A stretch of 64,000 nucleotides of DNA from NCBI RefSeq assembly GCF_009801115.1, contig NZ_VTOL01000002.1:1-64000 (forward strand), given 5' to 3'. Positions 46,102 to 55,463 of this stretch are shown here, piece by piece (position 1 is the first letter of the stretch; each line of letters opens with the position of its first letter). The position numbers and the translations under genes are program-made. A model generated the notes under the pieces. It saw nothing but the letters and a program-made list of their open reading frames with translations. It was not told the origin of the DNA and searched no databases. The DNA is from Dyadobacter sp. 3J3 (GTDB lineage Bacteria; Bacteroidota; Bacteroidia; Cytophagales; Spirosomataceae).

Positions 46102-46436
46102 ACGTTCTGTACTAAACGCTGAAAAACGAGATAAGAAACTGGTGTGTGTTATAATCTAAATAGTGCCTGAATAAGTACTGGACGAAGATTGATAATAATA
46201 AGAAAGGATTAGTTCTCATGGCTAACTTGATTTTGGTGATATTGATGGTATTGTGCTTTCAAACAGGTCGTTGCTGTAAGGAGATACAAACATAAGCCAC
46301 GGCGAACCTTGCTTCCTAAATTAACAGGTATACAAGAAGTGGACAGAAAAAAATGGAGGGTATACAAAAGGTGAACATCCTTTCTCCATGAAGGAAAAAG
46401 GATGTTTCAGTTTAATAGAAGTACTTTTTTGATAAT
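46102..46436. promoter_or_regulatory. Upstream region of the globin pair
   Basis: No gene. Contains GGTATACAAGAAGTGGAC at 46327 and GGTATACAAAAGGTGAAC at 46356, copies of the motif found downstream of the globins. Either an operator for the pair or a dispersed repeat. Confidence 0.4.
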
Positions 46437-48212
46437 TTAAACCGTCATTAAGTAATCCGTGAGATTACTTTCCTCGGGCAAATTGAGTTTTTTGCGGAGG
46501 CGATGACGGGCAGTTTTTACACTATCCGGCGAGATATTTAAAAGGGTAGCGGCCTCTTTTAAGTTAAGGTTTAATCTTATCAAAGCGCACAGGCGAAGTT
46601 CCCCGCCGCTCAATTCCGGATTTTCCCTTTTTAGTTTTGAAAAGAAATCTTTGTGTACACCTTCAAAATACATTTTGAATTCATCCCAGTCCCGGTCAAG
46701 GTTGAAACTGTAATCGATCAGGTTGATAAGCTTGCTGAGCAAAGGTGTATTTTCATCTCTTTGCCCGGTTTTTAATGTCAGGGAAACCGTTTGCCTGATT
46801 TCTTCCAGAATACTGTTTTTCTGAATCAGGTTAAGTGTATGCGTAGTTAAAGCCTTGTTCCGAAATTCAAGTTCGGCTATCAATTGTTGTTCTTTTTCCA
46901 GACTATTTCGTATTTCCGTTTCAGCCAATGCTTGTTGAATGGCATTTAATTCTCGGTTTTTCCTGACTTTCAGTCGTTGACGATTGAAAGCAAGTCCTAG
47001 TACTAAAAGGCCTGCAAATAGTCCAAGCATGGCAGTATTACGGGTCGCATATCCGAGATCTTTCTCTTGCTGAATCAGTTTTATTTCGCTCAGTTTTTTC
47101 TCGCTTTCATAATGCAGCCTAAGATTTGTCATTTTGCTTGCATTTTCTGCATTAAATATGGAATCCTTCAAGGTAGTAGAAAGTTTCTGAAAACGATAAG
47201 CATTTGGGAAATCATTCACCTGACCGTAAACCGTCGCCAGACCTTCATATGCTTGCTGCAAAGCCGGTCTCACGCCCGTAGCCAATGCCAGGTCTTTCGC
47301 TTTCTGATAACTGGTGATGGCTTTTGAGCTTTGGTTTAATTTAGTATTAACATTTCCCAAGCCATTGTAGGAGGTTATCATCAATCTTTTACTCTGGAAT
47401 TTTTCGTTGAGTTCCAATGCTTTTTCATAGTGTGAAAGCGCTTCGTCATATTGCTGCTTTTGTAAATAAATCTCTCCCAGATTGTTATGACAAATGATTT
47501 GTCCGTTACTATCCTTAAAACCTTCAAAAAGTTTCAATGCCTTGTCTGCACTTAAAATTGCTTCGCCGAATTTTTTCTGTTTCGTGTAGATTGAACCAAT
47601 ATTAATGTAAGATCCGGCAATTGATTTTTTATCATCAAGTTTAAGCCATATCCCTTGAGCCTGTTTATATGATGTTAATGCTTCTTCGAAATTTTTCTGG
47701 TTTTTATAAACATTTCCTATACTGTTATAAGTTGATGCAATTTTGCTCTGATCTCCTAATTCCTGAAAAATTGTAGAAGCCTGTAGATAATTATCCAGTG
47801 CCTGGCTGTAATTTCCCTGCTCACCATAAACTATTCCCATATTACAAATAGCCCGGGCTATTCCATTTTTATCCTTTATATTTTCAAAGATTTCTTTGCT
47901 TTTGGAATAGTTTTCAAGTGCGGTAACATAGTCATTTTTTTGCCAATAATAGACGCCGAAAATTTGATAGCTTCTTGCTTGTCCGCGAAAATATTTGAGC
48001 TTTTTTGATAATTCCATGGCTTTGTTACCATATTCCATGGTTTTTTCAGGATCCGACGACCATAAATCCATGGCGAGGTCTACCATTAGAATAACTTTGT
48101 TGGTATCTTCTTTTGCCGTCTGAAGTAAATTCTGAAGACTATCTGCCTTTTGAGATTGGGCATATAGTTGAGCATTGGATAAAAGAAATAGTAGACAAAA
48201 ACGAAGTTTCAT
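46437..48212 (-). CDS. TPR sensor protein with LuxR-type C-terminal HTH
   Basis: 591 aa. Signal peptide (FCLLFLLSNAQLYAQ), about seven TPRs between residues 75 and 350 (for example GIVYGEQGNYSQALDNYLQA, GNVYKNQKNFEEALTSYKQA), one transmembrane helix (about 390-410, LGLFAGLLVLGLAF), a coiled coil, and a C-terminal HTH (LNLKEAATLLNISPDSVKTARHRL). This periplasmic-sensor/cytoplasmic-HTH layout is typical of Bacteroidota one-component regulators. Target unknown; globins lie downstream. Confidence 0.85.
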   Translation of the reverse strand: MKLRFCLLFLLSNAQLYAQSQKADSLQNLLQTAKEDTNKVILMVDLAMDLWSSDPEKTMEYGNKAMELSKKLKYFRGQARSYQIFGVYYWQKNDYVTALENYSKSKEIFENIKDKNGIARAICNMGIVYGEQGNYSQALDNYLQASTIFQELGDQSKIASTYNSIGNVYKNQKNFEEALTSYKQAQGIWLKLDDKKSIAGSYINIGSIYTKQKKFGEAILSADKALKLFEGFKDSNGQIICHNNLGEIYLQKQQYDEALSHYEKALELNEKFQSKRLMITSYNGLGNVNTKLNQSSKAITSYQKAKDLALATGVRPALQQAYEGLATVYGQVNDFPNAYRFQKLSTTLKDSIFNAENASKMTNLRLHYESEKKLSEIKLIQQEKDLGYATRNTAMLGLFAGLLVLGLAFNRQRLKVRKNRELNAIQQALAETEIRNSLEKEQQLIAELEFRNKALTTHTLNLIQKNSILEEIRQTVSLTLKTGQRDENTPLLSKLINLIDYSFNLDRDWDEFKMYFEGVHKDFFSKLKRENPELSGGELRLCALIRLNLNLKEAATLLNISPDSVKTARHRLRKKLNLPEESNLTDYLMTV

Positions 48213-48372
48213 AGTTGCAGTAATATCGATTGTTTAAGAGGCAATCAAAAGTAAATGAATTTCATAGCTTAATACGACCGTTAAATTAATAGGACTACAA
48301 TTGTGAATAATTTTATTGAAAAATTTTTTACAAAAAAAAGTATTTTTCGGTTACATGATAGGTTTTTATTTA

Positions 48373-48385
48373 TTAACAGTGTTAA
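48373..48385. promoter_or_regulatory. Operator-like palindrome TTAACAGTGTTAA
   Basis: Perfect around a central G, 23 bp before the TetR ATG. Related sites occur at 49055, 49136 and 49247 before the efflux genes; see findings. Confidence 0.55.
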
Positions 48386-48407
48386 GTATATTTGCGAAAA
48401 AATAAAT

Positions 48408-49046
48408 ATGGCCATATCAGATAGAAAAATTCGGGAAAAGGAAGATTTGAAGAAACGAATTCTGGAAGCAGCAAAAGCACTTTTTCTTGAAAAAGGCTTT
48501 GAGGCAACTTCTATGCGGAACATTGCGGAAAAAGTGGAATTTAGTCCGACGACCCTGTATTTGTATTATAAAGACAAAAATGATATTGTTTTTGCCTTGC
48601 ATCAGGAAGGTTTCAAACTGCTCGCGCAACAGTTCAGCATTGTATCAAATGTTGAACATCCCTACGAACGGCTGAAAACAATGGGGCGTATTTATTTAAA
48701 ATTTGCAGAAGAAAACCCGGACTTTTATGAGTTGATGTTTGTACGCCAGGGGCCAATAATTCATGTGCAGAAATATAATAGCGACGACTGGCAGGAAGGC
48801 TCCCGCACCTACAACGTGTTATATGAAACCGTTATAGAGTGCCAAAAAGAAGGTTATTTTAAAAATTTATTGCCACATAGTGTTTCTTTGATTATTTGGT
48901 CAACTTTGCATGGTATGTGTACTTTGCATATGCATATGCGACTGGATTGTGTAACTTTTGAGGATGACTATGAGATTGATCCCGAGAAGTCAAGAACAGA
49001 TTATATTTATGAAACCTTTATTAGTTTTATTGAAAGGTTAAAATAA
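48408..49046 (+). CDS. TetR/AcrR-family transcriptional regulator
   Basis: 212 aa from ATG at 48408 (MAISDRKIREKEDL), chosen because the N-terminal HTH (ILEAAKALFLEKGFEATSMR, then IAEKVEFSPTTLYLYYKDK) begins here; upstream codons look untranslated and include the TTAACAGTGTTAA palindrome. C-terminal ligand domain is helical. It is the local regulator of the TolC/adaptor/RND operon that follows. Confidence 0.9.
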   Translation: MAISDRKIREKEDLKKRILEAAKALFLEKGFEATSMRNIAEKVEFSPTTLYLYYKDKNDIVFALHQEGFKLLAQQFSIVSNVEHPYERLKTMGRIYLKFAEENPDFYELMFVRQGPIIHVQKYNSDDWQEGSRTYNVLYETVIECQKEGYFKNLLPHSVSLIIWSTLHGMCTLHMHMRLDCVTFEDDYEIDPEKSRTDYIYETFISFIERLK

Positions 49047-49054
49047 ATATCTAA

Positions 49055-49268
49055 TAAATAACAGTGTAAATAAAATTTTTACTGTACATTTGTTGAGAAG
49101 ATAAATACGAGTTATTTATCTCTTTTTTTTAATTATTATTAACACTGTAAATAAAATAATTAACAATTACTGACATTAGTTTTGCATTGCCGGCGAGAAC
49201 TTAGAAAACTGATCATTGAGGCGAAAATCTATATTTTTTTATTAATTACTTAACACTGTACTTAAAAT
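49055..49268. promoter_or_regulatory. Three TTAACACTGTA-type sites upstream of the efflux operon
   Basis: TAAATAACAGTGTAAATAA (49055-49073), TTATTAACACTGTAAATAAA (49136-49155) and TTACTTAACACTGTACTTAA (49247-49266). They share AACA(C/G)TGT with the TetR-proximal palindrome and are probably bound by that regulator. Confidence 0.6.
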
Positions 49269-49281
49269 AATCTTTAATTAT

Positions 49282-50646
49282 ATGATAACCAATCTTCAAA
49301 GTTCATGGACGTTTTACTTGATTGTTCTGCTGATCACAGGACTTCCCGGTGTATTACGGGCGCAGGAAACAGTGCTGCAATCCTATATAAAGCATGGACT
49401 GGAAAACAATCAGGGATTAAAACAACAGAAGTTTCTTTTGCAGAGAAATATGTTTGCATTGAAAGAAGCAAAGACTTTTTTCTTGCCGGAAGTTAATTTC
49501 ACTGGCAACTATTTGGATTCCAGAGGAGGACGTAAAATAAATCTTCCCATTGGGGATTTATTGAATCCGGTTTACAATTCTCTAAATCAGCTAACAAATT
49601 CGTCGGCCTTCCCGGAAGTCAGGAACATCAGCCAAACATTTAACCCAAATAATTATTACGACGCAAAATTTAGAACTTCTATTCCAATTTTTGACGCAGA
49701 AATTATCTACAATAGCAGGATCAGAAAGGAAGAAATCAATTATCAGCAAGCCGAAATAGACGTATATAAACGCGAGTTGGTAAAAGATATTCAGTTGGGT
49801 TATTATGCATATCTGCAAACACTTGAATCCATCAGGATCTTAGAAAATGCTGCCATTCTTGCACAGGAAAACCTTCGATACAATCAGACGTTAGTTAAAA
49901 ATGATAAGGCAATCAGAACTGCGGTCAGCCGTGCAGAAAATGAGCTTATCGGTTTGAAAGCCAAATTGGAAGATGCCAAATATCAATCGGTTAATGCGGC
50001 AGCTTATTTTAATTTTTTACTGAATTTGCCATTCAATACTAAAATTGAATACCCTCAAAATCAACAGATTATTAACGAAACAGATACTTCTGTATCGGGT
50101 AGGAGAGAAGAGTTAACCAAACTTGCTACTTTACAGGATATCAATTCACTTTCATTGCAATTGGCTAGATCTGCCCGCCTTCCCAAACTTTCCACGTTCA
50201 TGGATCTGGGTTCTCAGGGTGATTTTTTGAAATTCAATAATACGACCCGATACTACCTTTTTGGTGTGACTTTGAGCTGGCAGTTATTTGCTGCCAACAG
50301 GACTTTCTACAAAGCGCAACAGGCTGAATTCCAGATTAAGGCTACTGTGGAACAAATAAATCAGGTGGAGCAGCAACTTCAATTGCAGGCTGAGACTGCA
50401 GCAAATAAACTTAGTTCAGCCAGGCAAATTTACGAAGCATCCAAAAGCCAGACGGTATTATCCGAACAATATTACCAGGATCAACGGAAGTTGTACCGGG
50501 AAGGGCAACTTTTATATCTGGAATTGCTGGACGCACAAAACAGGCTGATCAGCGATCAGTTACAGCAAAGTATTTCCTATTTGAATGTACAAACCCGGGC
50601 TGTTGAGCTGGAACGAGCAAAAGCCAGCTATCCACTTTCTAACTAA
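49282..50646 (+). CDS. TolC-family outer-membrane efflux protein
   Basis: 454 aa. Signal peptide (about 1-28), then two outer membrane efflux repeats with long coiled-coil helices (LVKDIQLGYYAYLQTLESI; VEQQLQLQAETAANKLSSA). Forms the outer-membrane channel of a tripartite pump. First gene of the operon; the next start is 8 bp downstream. Confidence 0.92.
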   Translation: MITNLQSSWTFYLIVLLITGLPGVLRAQETVLQSYIKHGLENNQGLKQQKFLLQRNMFALKEAKTFFLPEVNFTGNYLDSRGGRKINLPIGDLLNPVYNSLNQLTNSSAFPEVRNISQTFNPNNYYDAKFRTSIPIFDAEIIYNSRIRKEEINYQQAEIDVYKRELVKDIQLGYYAYLQTLESIRILENAAILAQENLRYNQTLVKNDKAIRTAVSRAENELIGLKAKLEDAKYQSVNAAAYFNFLLNLPFNTKIEYPQNQQIINETDTSVSGRREELTKLATLQDINSLSLQLARSARLPKLSTFMDLGSQGDFLKFNNTTRYYLFGVTLSWQLFAANRTFYKAQQAEFQIKATVEQINQVEQQLQLQAETAANKLSSARQIYEASKSQTVLSEQYYQDQRKLYREGQLLYLELLDAQNRLISDQLQQSISYLNVQTRAVELERAKASYPLSN

Positions 50647-50654
50647 AAACGAAC

Positions 50655-51698
50655 ATGAAAAAGATATTCAAAATAAATCCGGCTTTCTTATTATTCGCTG
50701 CGGCACTTTTGGTGACCGCTTGTAAAGAGAAAACAAAACCAGAAAAAACGGATAGTACCATTCCCGTTAAAATTATAAACTCAGCTTCCTTAAATCAGGT
50801 TCAGGCTGTGGAAACTTCCGGATTATTATCATCCGAAAACGAAGCAAGATTGTCCTTTAAGGTTGGTGGAATTATCAGACAAATCCTGGTTAAAGAAGGA
50901 GATCAGGTACGCAAAGGTCAGCTTTTGGCAACGTTGAATACAACTGAAATTTCTGCTCAAATGAGTCTTGCGGAAGAGAATTATCTGAAAGCAAAAAGGG
51001 ATGCACAACGTACGCAGAATCTTTACCGTGATAGTGTCAATACCAAGGAGCAACTTCAAAATAGTCAGACAAACCTGGCGATTACAGAAAAGCAAATGGA
51101 GATTTCTCGCTTTAATCTTTCCCATGCGAGTATTGTGGCGCCATCGGATGGTGTGGTTATAAAAAAACTGGTTAACGTAGGTGAGCAAATCGAAGGCGGC
51201 GCGCCTGTTTTATTTATCAGCGGAGTTAAAAACGATGATTGGGTAATAAAATGTGGTTTAACCGACAAAGACTGGACACGATTAAAAGGCAATGAAAAGG
51301 CAGAGATATCATTTGATGCATTCTCACAAACTTTCACCGGAAGTGTAAAAACGCTGGCACAGGGAAGTGATGTGGCGTCCGGTTTGTTCCAGGTAGAAAT
51401 CCGGGTTGACAAGCAAAATGTAAAGTTGGTAAACGGTCTTTTTGCAAAAGTTAGTATTTATCCAAAAGAAAAAACAGACCTTATTTCAATCCCGTTTGAC
51501 GCACTTATTGAAGGAGAAAGTGACAGTGCTTTTGTTTTCGTCGCTAATGGAAATGTGGCTACGAAAAAGGCCGTCAAGGTGGCATACCTGGAAGGTAGTA
51601 AAGCTTTCATTTTATCAGGAATTGGTGCCGGTGAAAAGATTATTCGCGAGGGATCTGCTTATCTGGCAAACGGTTCGGTAATTAAAATAGTCCAATAA
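50655..51698 (+). CDS. RND efflux periplasmic adaptor (membrane fusion protein), lipoprotein
   Basis: 347 aa. Lipobox LLVTAC (Cys23), then barrel-sandwich hybrid halves (KVGGIIRQILVKEGDQVRKGQLLATL; ASIVAPSDGVVIKKLVNVGEQI), a helical hairpin between them and a beta-barrel with SIPFDAL. Links the inner-membrane pump to TolC. Confidence 0.93.
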   Translation: MKKIFKINPAFLLFAAALLVTACKEKTKPEKTDSTIPVKIINSASLNQVQAVETSGLLSSENEARLSFKVGGIIRQILVKEGDQVRKGQLLATLNTTEISAQMSLAEENYLKAKRDAQRTQNLYRDSVNTKEQLQNSQTNLAITEKQMEISRFNLSHASIVAPSDGVVIKKLVNVGEQIEGGAPVLFISGVKNDDWVIKCGLTDKDWTRLKGNEKAEISFDAFSQTFTGSVKTLAQGSDVASGLFQVEIRVDKQNVKLVNGLFAKVSIYPKEKTDLISIPFDALIEGESDSAFVFVANGNVATKKAVKVAYLEGSKAFILSGIGAGEKIIREGSAYLANGSVIKIVQ

Positions 51699-51716
51699 TA
51701 TTTTAACCAGGAAATC

Positions 51717-54700
51717 ATGAAATTACCAGAATTTGCCGTTAAGAATTACCAGTTTACACTGGTTGTCTTCATCGCCGTTTTAGCGTTGGGTGTATATTCG
51801 CTTTTTACGATGCCTCGCAGTGAAGATCCTGATACGCATTCACCTCAGTTTACAGTTGTGGTGATATACCCTGGCACCAGTCCAAAAGATATGGAGCAGT
51901 TGGTGGTGGATCCAATGGAAAAGAAAATCAATGAAATGGATGATATCAAACATGTCATCACCGATATCAGGGACGGGCTTGCCGTGATGCAGGTAATTTA
52001 CAAATACAGTTCAGATCCCGATACCAAATATCAGGAATTGGTAAGAGAGGTCAATAGCTTGAAAAGCACGCTTCCGGCTGACATCAATGATATCCGGATC
52101 AATAAAATGGAGCCGTCGGATGTGAGTATTTACCAATTTGCTCTAATCAGCGAAAATGCTTCTTACACACAGCTTAAAGCTTATTCCAAAGCTTTTAAAG
52201 AGCGGATGGAGAAAATTAAAACGCTGAAAAAAGTAGAATTTTCAGGAGTTCCCGAACGTCAGGTTAAGGTGAGTTTGAACCTTCAAAAAATCGCCAGACA
52301 AAATCTGACGCAAAATCAGGTTATTGCTGCTCTGCAAAGTGAAAATATAAATATCCCCGGCGGAAGCATTACCATGGCTTCCAGGAAACTTAACATAAAA
52401 ACGAGCGGGAATTATCGTACGCTGGATGAAGTGAGCAACACGGTGGTTTCCTCCTTTGATGGGAAAATTGTATATCTCAAAGATGTGGCCGATATCAAAA
52501 TGGGATATGAGGACGAAACTCACATCACCCGTTTGAACGGTTTTAGATGTAGTTTTTTAAGTTTTAGCCAAAAAGAAGGCGAAAATATTATTGCCGTTAA
52601 AGATCAGGTTGAACCGGCCATTGCGCAGTTCAAAAAAGAATTACCATCCAATATTGATCTGATCAAGGTTTTTGACCAGGCCAATAGTGTTGATATCCGC
52701 TTGTCTCATTTTGCCCGGGATTTTGGTATTGCAATTCTTTTGGTATTGCTGACTTTGCTTCCTTTGGGAACACGCGCTTCTTTGGTTGTCATGATATCTA
52801 TTCCGCTTTCTTTGTCTATTGGTCTGACAATCATGAACTTGCTTGGTTATAATATCAATCAGCTAAGTATTGTCGGGATGATTGTAGCACTTGGGATTCT
52901 GGTGGATGACAGTATTGTAGTAGTGGAAAACATTGAACGTTATTTGCGTATGGGGTACAGCCGGATCGATGCGTCCATTAAAGCTTCAACGCAGATCAGC
53001 ATGGCGGTTGTTGGCTGTACAATTCTTTTGATCTTTGCATTTTTACCGCTGACATTCCTTCCCGAAGGTGCCGGAGATTTTATCCGAAGTCTGCCTTTGT
53101 CTGTAATCACAACAGTTTTTGCGTCCGTGCTGGTTTCGCTGACTATTGTTCCTTTTTTATCAAGCATCATTTTGAAACCTCATGCGAGTGCAGAAGGAAA
53201 TTTTCTGTTGAGAGCGATGAAAAAAGGTATTCATAAAACATATGGAAGTTTACTGGATCGCGCTTTGAAAATGCCCATACTGACTTTGATTTTCGCAGCT
53301 TTGCTTTTTGCCGGTTCTATTGCTTTGGTGCCGTTAATCGGAAACAGTTTGTTTCCGAAATCTGAAAAACCAATGTTTTTAGTTGATATTGAAACACCCC
53401 AGGGTACCAATTTGAAAAAGACAAATCAGGTAACCCGATATGTCGAATCGGTTTTGAAACAGGAAACTTTGATTACTTCTTTTGCTACGAATGTTGGAAA
53501 AGGAAATCCACGGATCTATTACAATGTGATTCCGCGCAATGAAAGTGAAAATTTTGCAGAAATATTTGTTCAGGTGGAAGGATTGGAAACTTCTGAAAAA
53601 GTTGAGGTGATTGAAAGGTTGAGAAAGAAACTGGAACGCTATCCCGGAGCCGAAATCAAAGTGAAAGACTTTGAACAGGGCCCGCCTTTGGAAGCACCGC
53701 TTGCTTACCGGATTTATGGCGATAATCTTGACGAACTTCGGAAAACGGCTTTCAAAGTTGCCGCTTTACTGGCGAAAGTAGACGGTACTATTTATGTAAA
53801 CAATCCATTGCTCGTTCAGCCAACGGATCTGAAAGTCAGGGTTAATAAAGAAAAAGCGGGAACACTTGGTGTTTTGTCATCCGATATCGATCGCACGGTA
53901 AGATTGGGCGCCGCCGGACTAAATGTGGCGACGTACAGGGAAGATGTGGGGAAAGCCGACAATTATAACGTCAACGTTTCGATTGCCAGAAATGCCGCAA
54001 TCCAGGATTATAGTATGTTTGATAAATTGTATGTTACTTCGGCGGCGGGTGCTAATATTCCACTTAAAAATGTAGCAACAATCGGGCTGGAAAGCTCCCC
54101 AAACCAGATTCGCCATTACGATAAGGACAGGTACGTCACCGTTTCATCTTTTGTAAAACCGGGATACAATGTGCAGCAGCTGAATGAGAATATTACTTTA
54201 CAGCTCAATAAATTCAAGTTTGAAAAAGGTCAGACTTTCACCGTTTCCGGAGAAAAGGAAAGTCAGGATGAAAGTTTTGGTGGTTTGGGAATGATCATTA
54301 TTATTACTGTTTTTGGATTTTTAGGTGTCCTTATTTTGGAATTTAAAACGTTCAAAAGTATCCTGATCGTATTGTCCGTAATTCCTCTGGGTATCATGGG
54401 AGGTTTGGTAATGCTTTTCCTGACAGGCGAAACCTTGTCTTTTACGGCCACAATCGGATTTATTGCACTCGTGGGTATTGAAGTAAAAAACTCTTTGCTT
54501 GTCGTAGATTTTACCAATCAGTTGAGAGCGCAGGGGAAAGGAATTCAGGAAGCAATTATTGAAGCGGGTGAAGTCCGTTTTGTCCCTATTTTATTAACTT
54601 CTCTGACGGCCATCGGAGGTTTGCTTCCACTTGTTATCGAGTATAGCGCCTTGTATTCACCACTTGCCTTAGTACTTATTGGAGGTTTAATCAGCTCGAC

Positions 54701-54806
54701 TTTGCTTTCCCGTTTGGTAACACCGGTGATGTACAAACTTTTACCACCTACAATTACAATGGAAAAAGAAGAGGAAGTCATGGAGCCTGAATTGGTTTTG
54801 AATTAG
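51717..54806 (+). CDS. RND-family efflux transporter permease
   Basis: 1029 aa, normal length. Twelve transmembrane helices in two halves with large periplasmic loops. Motifs include GILVDDSIVVVENIER in TM4, whose acidic pair carries the proton relay, and TATIGFIALVGIEVKNSLL in the second half. Substrate not predictable; the TetR gene next to it suggests a drug or toxic compound. Confidence 0.94.
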   Translation: MKLPEFAVKNYQFTLVVFIAVLALGVYSLFTMPRSEDPDTHSPQFTVVVIYPGTSPKDMEQLVVDPMEKKINEMDDIKHVITDIRDGLAVMQVIYKYSSDPDTKYQELVREVNSLKSTLPADINDIRINKMEPSDVSIYQFALISENASYTQLKAYSKAFKERMEKIKTLKKVEFSGVPERQVKVSLNLQKIARQNLTQNQVIAALQSENINIPGGSITMASRKLNIKTSGNYRTLDEVSNTVVSSFDGKIVYLKDVADIKMGYEDETHITRLNGFRCSFLSFSQKEGENIIAVKDQVEPAIAQFKKELPSNIDLIKVFDQANSVDIRLSHFARDFGIAILLVLLTLLPLGTRASLVVMISIPLSLSIGLTIMNLLGYNINQLSIVGMIVALGILVDDSIVVVENIERYLRMGYSRIDASIKASTQISMAVVGCTILLIFAFLPLTFLPEGAGDFIRSLPLSVITTVFASVLVSLTIVPFLSSIILKPHASAEGNFLLRAMKKGIHKTYGSLLDRALKMPILTLIFAALLFAGSIALVPLIGNSLFPKSEKPMFLVDIETPQGTNLKKTNQVTRYVESVLKQETLITSFATNVGKGNPRIYYNVIPRNESENFAEIFVQVEGLETSEKVEVIERLRKKLERYPGAEIKVKDFEQGPPLEAPLAYRIYGDNLDELRKTAFKVAALLAKVDGTIYVNNPLLVQPTDLKVRVNKEKAGTLGVLSSDIDRTVRLGAAGLNVATYREDVGKADNYNVNVSIARNAAIQDYSMFDKLYVTSAAGANIPLKNVATIGLESSPNQIRHYDKDRYVTVSSFVKPGYNVQQLNENITLQLNKFKFEKGQTFTVSGEKESQDESFGGLGMIIIITVFGFLGVLILEFKTFKSILIVLSVIPLGIMGGLVMLFLTGETLSFTATIGFIALVGIEVKNSLLVVDFTNQLRAQGKGIQEAIIEAGEVRFVPILLTSLTAIGGLLPLVIEYSALYSPLALVLIGGLISSTLLSRLVTPVMYKLLPPTITMEKEEEVMEPELVLN

Positions 54807-54832
54807 TTTAATCTTCTTGTTTAACTTTATAG

Positions 54833-54878
54833 ATATCCCATGTCAGCAAATTAATTTGCCGACATGGGATATTTTTTT
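54833..54878 (+). terminator. Terminator of the efflux operon
   Basis: ATATCCCATGTC ... GACATGGGATAT with an AT-rich inner stem and T7. Confidence 0.9.
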
Positions 54879-54993
54879 ACTTGATTTCCAGAGATTTAAA
54901 CTGAAAATTATTTCGTGCAATATCTGGTTCCAAATAATTTTTTCAAAAAGATTTTCCAAATGCTTGCAATTTTGGAATCATTAAATTTACTTT

Positions 54994-55012
54994 GTCTATA
55001 TATTTTATAGAC
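54994..55012. promoter_or_regulatory. Palindromic operator-like site, sulfatase operon 1
   Basis: GTCTATATATTTTATAGAC preceded by AAATTTACTTT. The same block is at 58487-58516 before operon 2, at a similar distance from a short leader ORF. Confidence 0.65.
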
Positions 55013-55063
55013 TTTTGGCTTGAACCACCCTGGGCCTAAGTTAAAACCAGAAATTATTCGTTT

Positions 55064-55156
55064 ATGAAAGCGATTATTTTGAATGTGTTGAATTTGTCTT
55101 CAATGACAAACAGGGTGGTGTATCATCGGCTGTTCCTCCCGGAGCAAAGTTGTTGA
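55064..55156 (+). CDS. 30-aa putative leader peptide, sulfatase operon 1
   Basis: ATG at 55064, 70 nt after the palindrome start. The peptide is MKAIILNVLNLSSMTNRVVY then HRLFLPEQSC. It shares MK..., an RVV stretch and a terminal Cys with the leader at 58573. Only one Cys codon, but in the same last position. Likely cis-acting. Confidence 0.5.
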   Translation: MKAIILNVLNLSSMTNRVVYHRLFLPEQSC

Positions 55157-55311
55157 AGCTGATCTTTTTGTCTCCCATTTATACTAAACGTCCAAAAATA
55201 TCCCAGTCAGTAATGCTGTAAAGGAGTAGATTTTCGGTGGTTGTCAATTTTCGAATTTATGGCATACTGTCCCGGGGTATTTTTGGAATTCATTCCTAAT
55301 CAGGTATTCTC

Positions 55312-55431
55312 ATGACTACTGCTGACGCTGTACTTCTAATTAAAAAAATTGCAATAGGTATTTTTCTTACCGTTGTTCCATTTGCACTCATTACCGGAGG
55401 AATCTGGTTTGCGTATAACCTTATTCGGTAG
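55312..55431 (+). CDS. 39-aa single-span membrane peptide
   Basis: MTTADAVLLIKKIAIGIFLT then VVPFALITGGIWFAYNLIR: a short polar start and one hydrophobic helix. It ends 32 bp before the hydroxylase gene, so it belongs to that operon. May be a small subunit of the hydroxylase or a membrane anchor. No homologue known to me. Confidence 0.6.
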   Translation: MTTADAVLLIKKIAIGIFLTVVPFALITGGIWFAYNLIR

Positions 55432-55463
55432 TTTTTACTATTCACCAAAATATTTGATATTAT

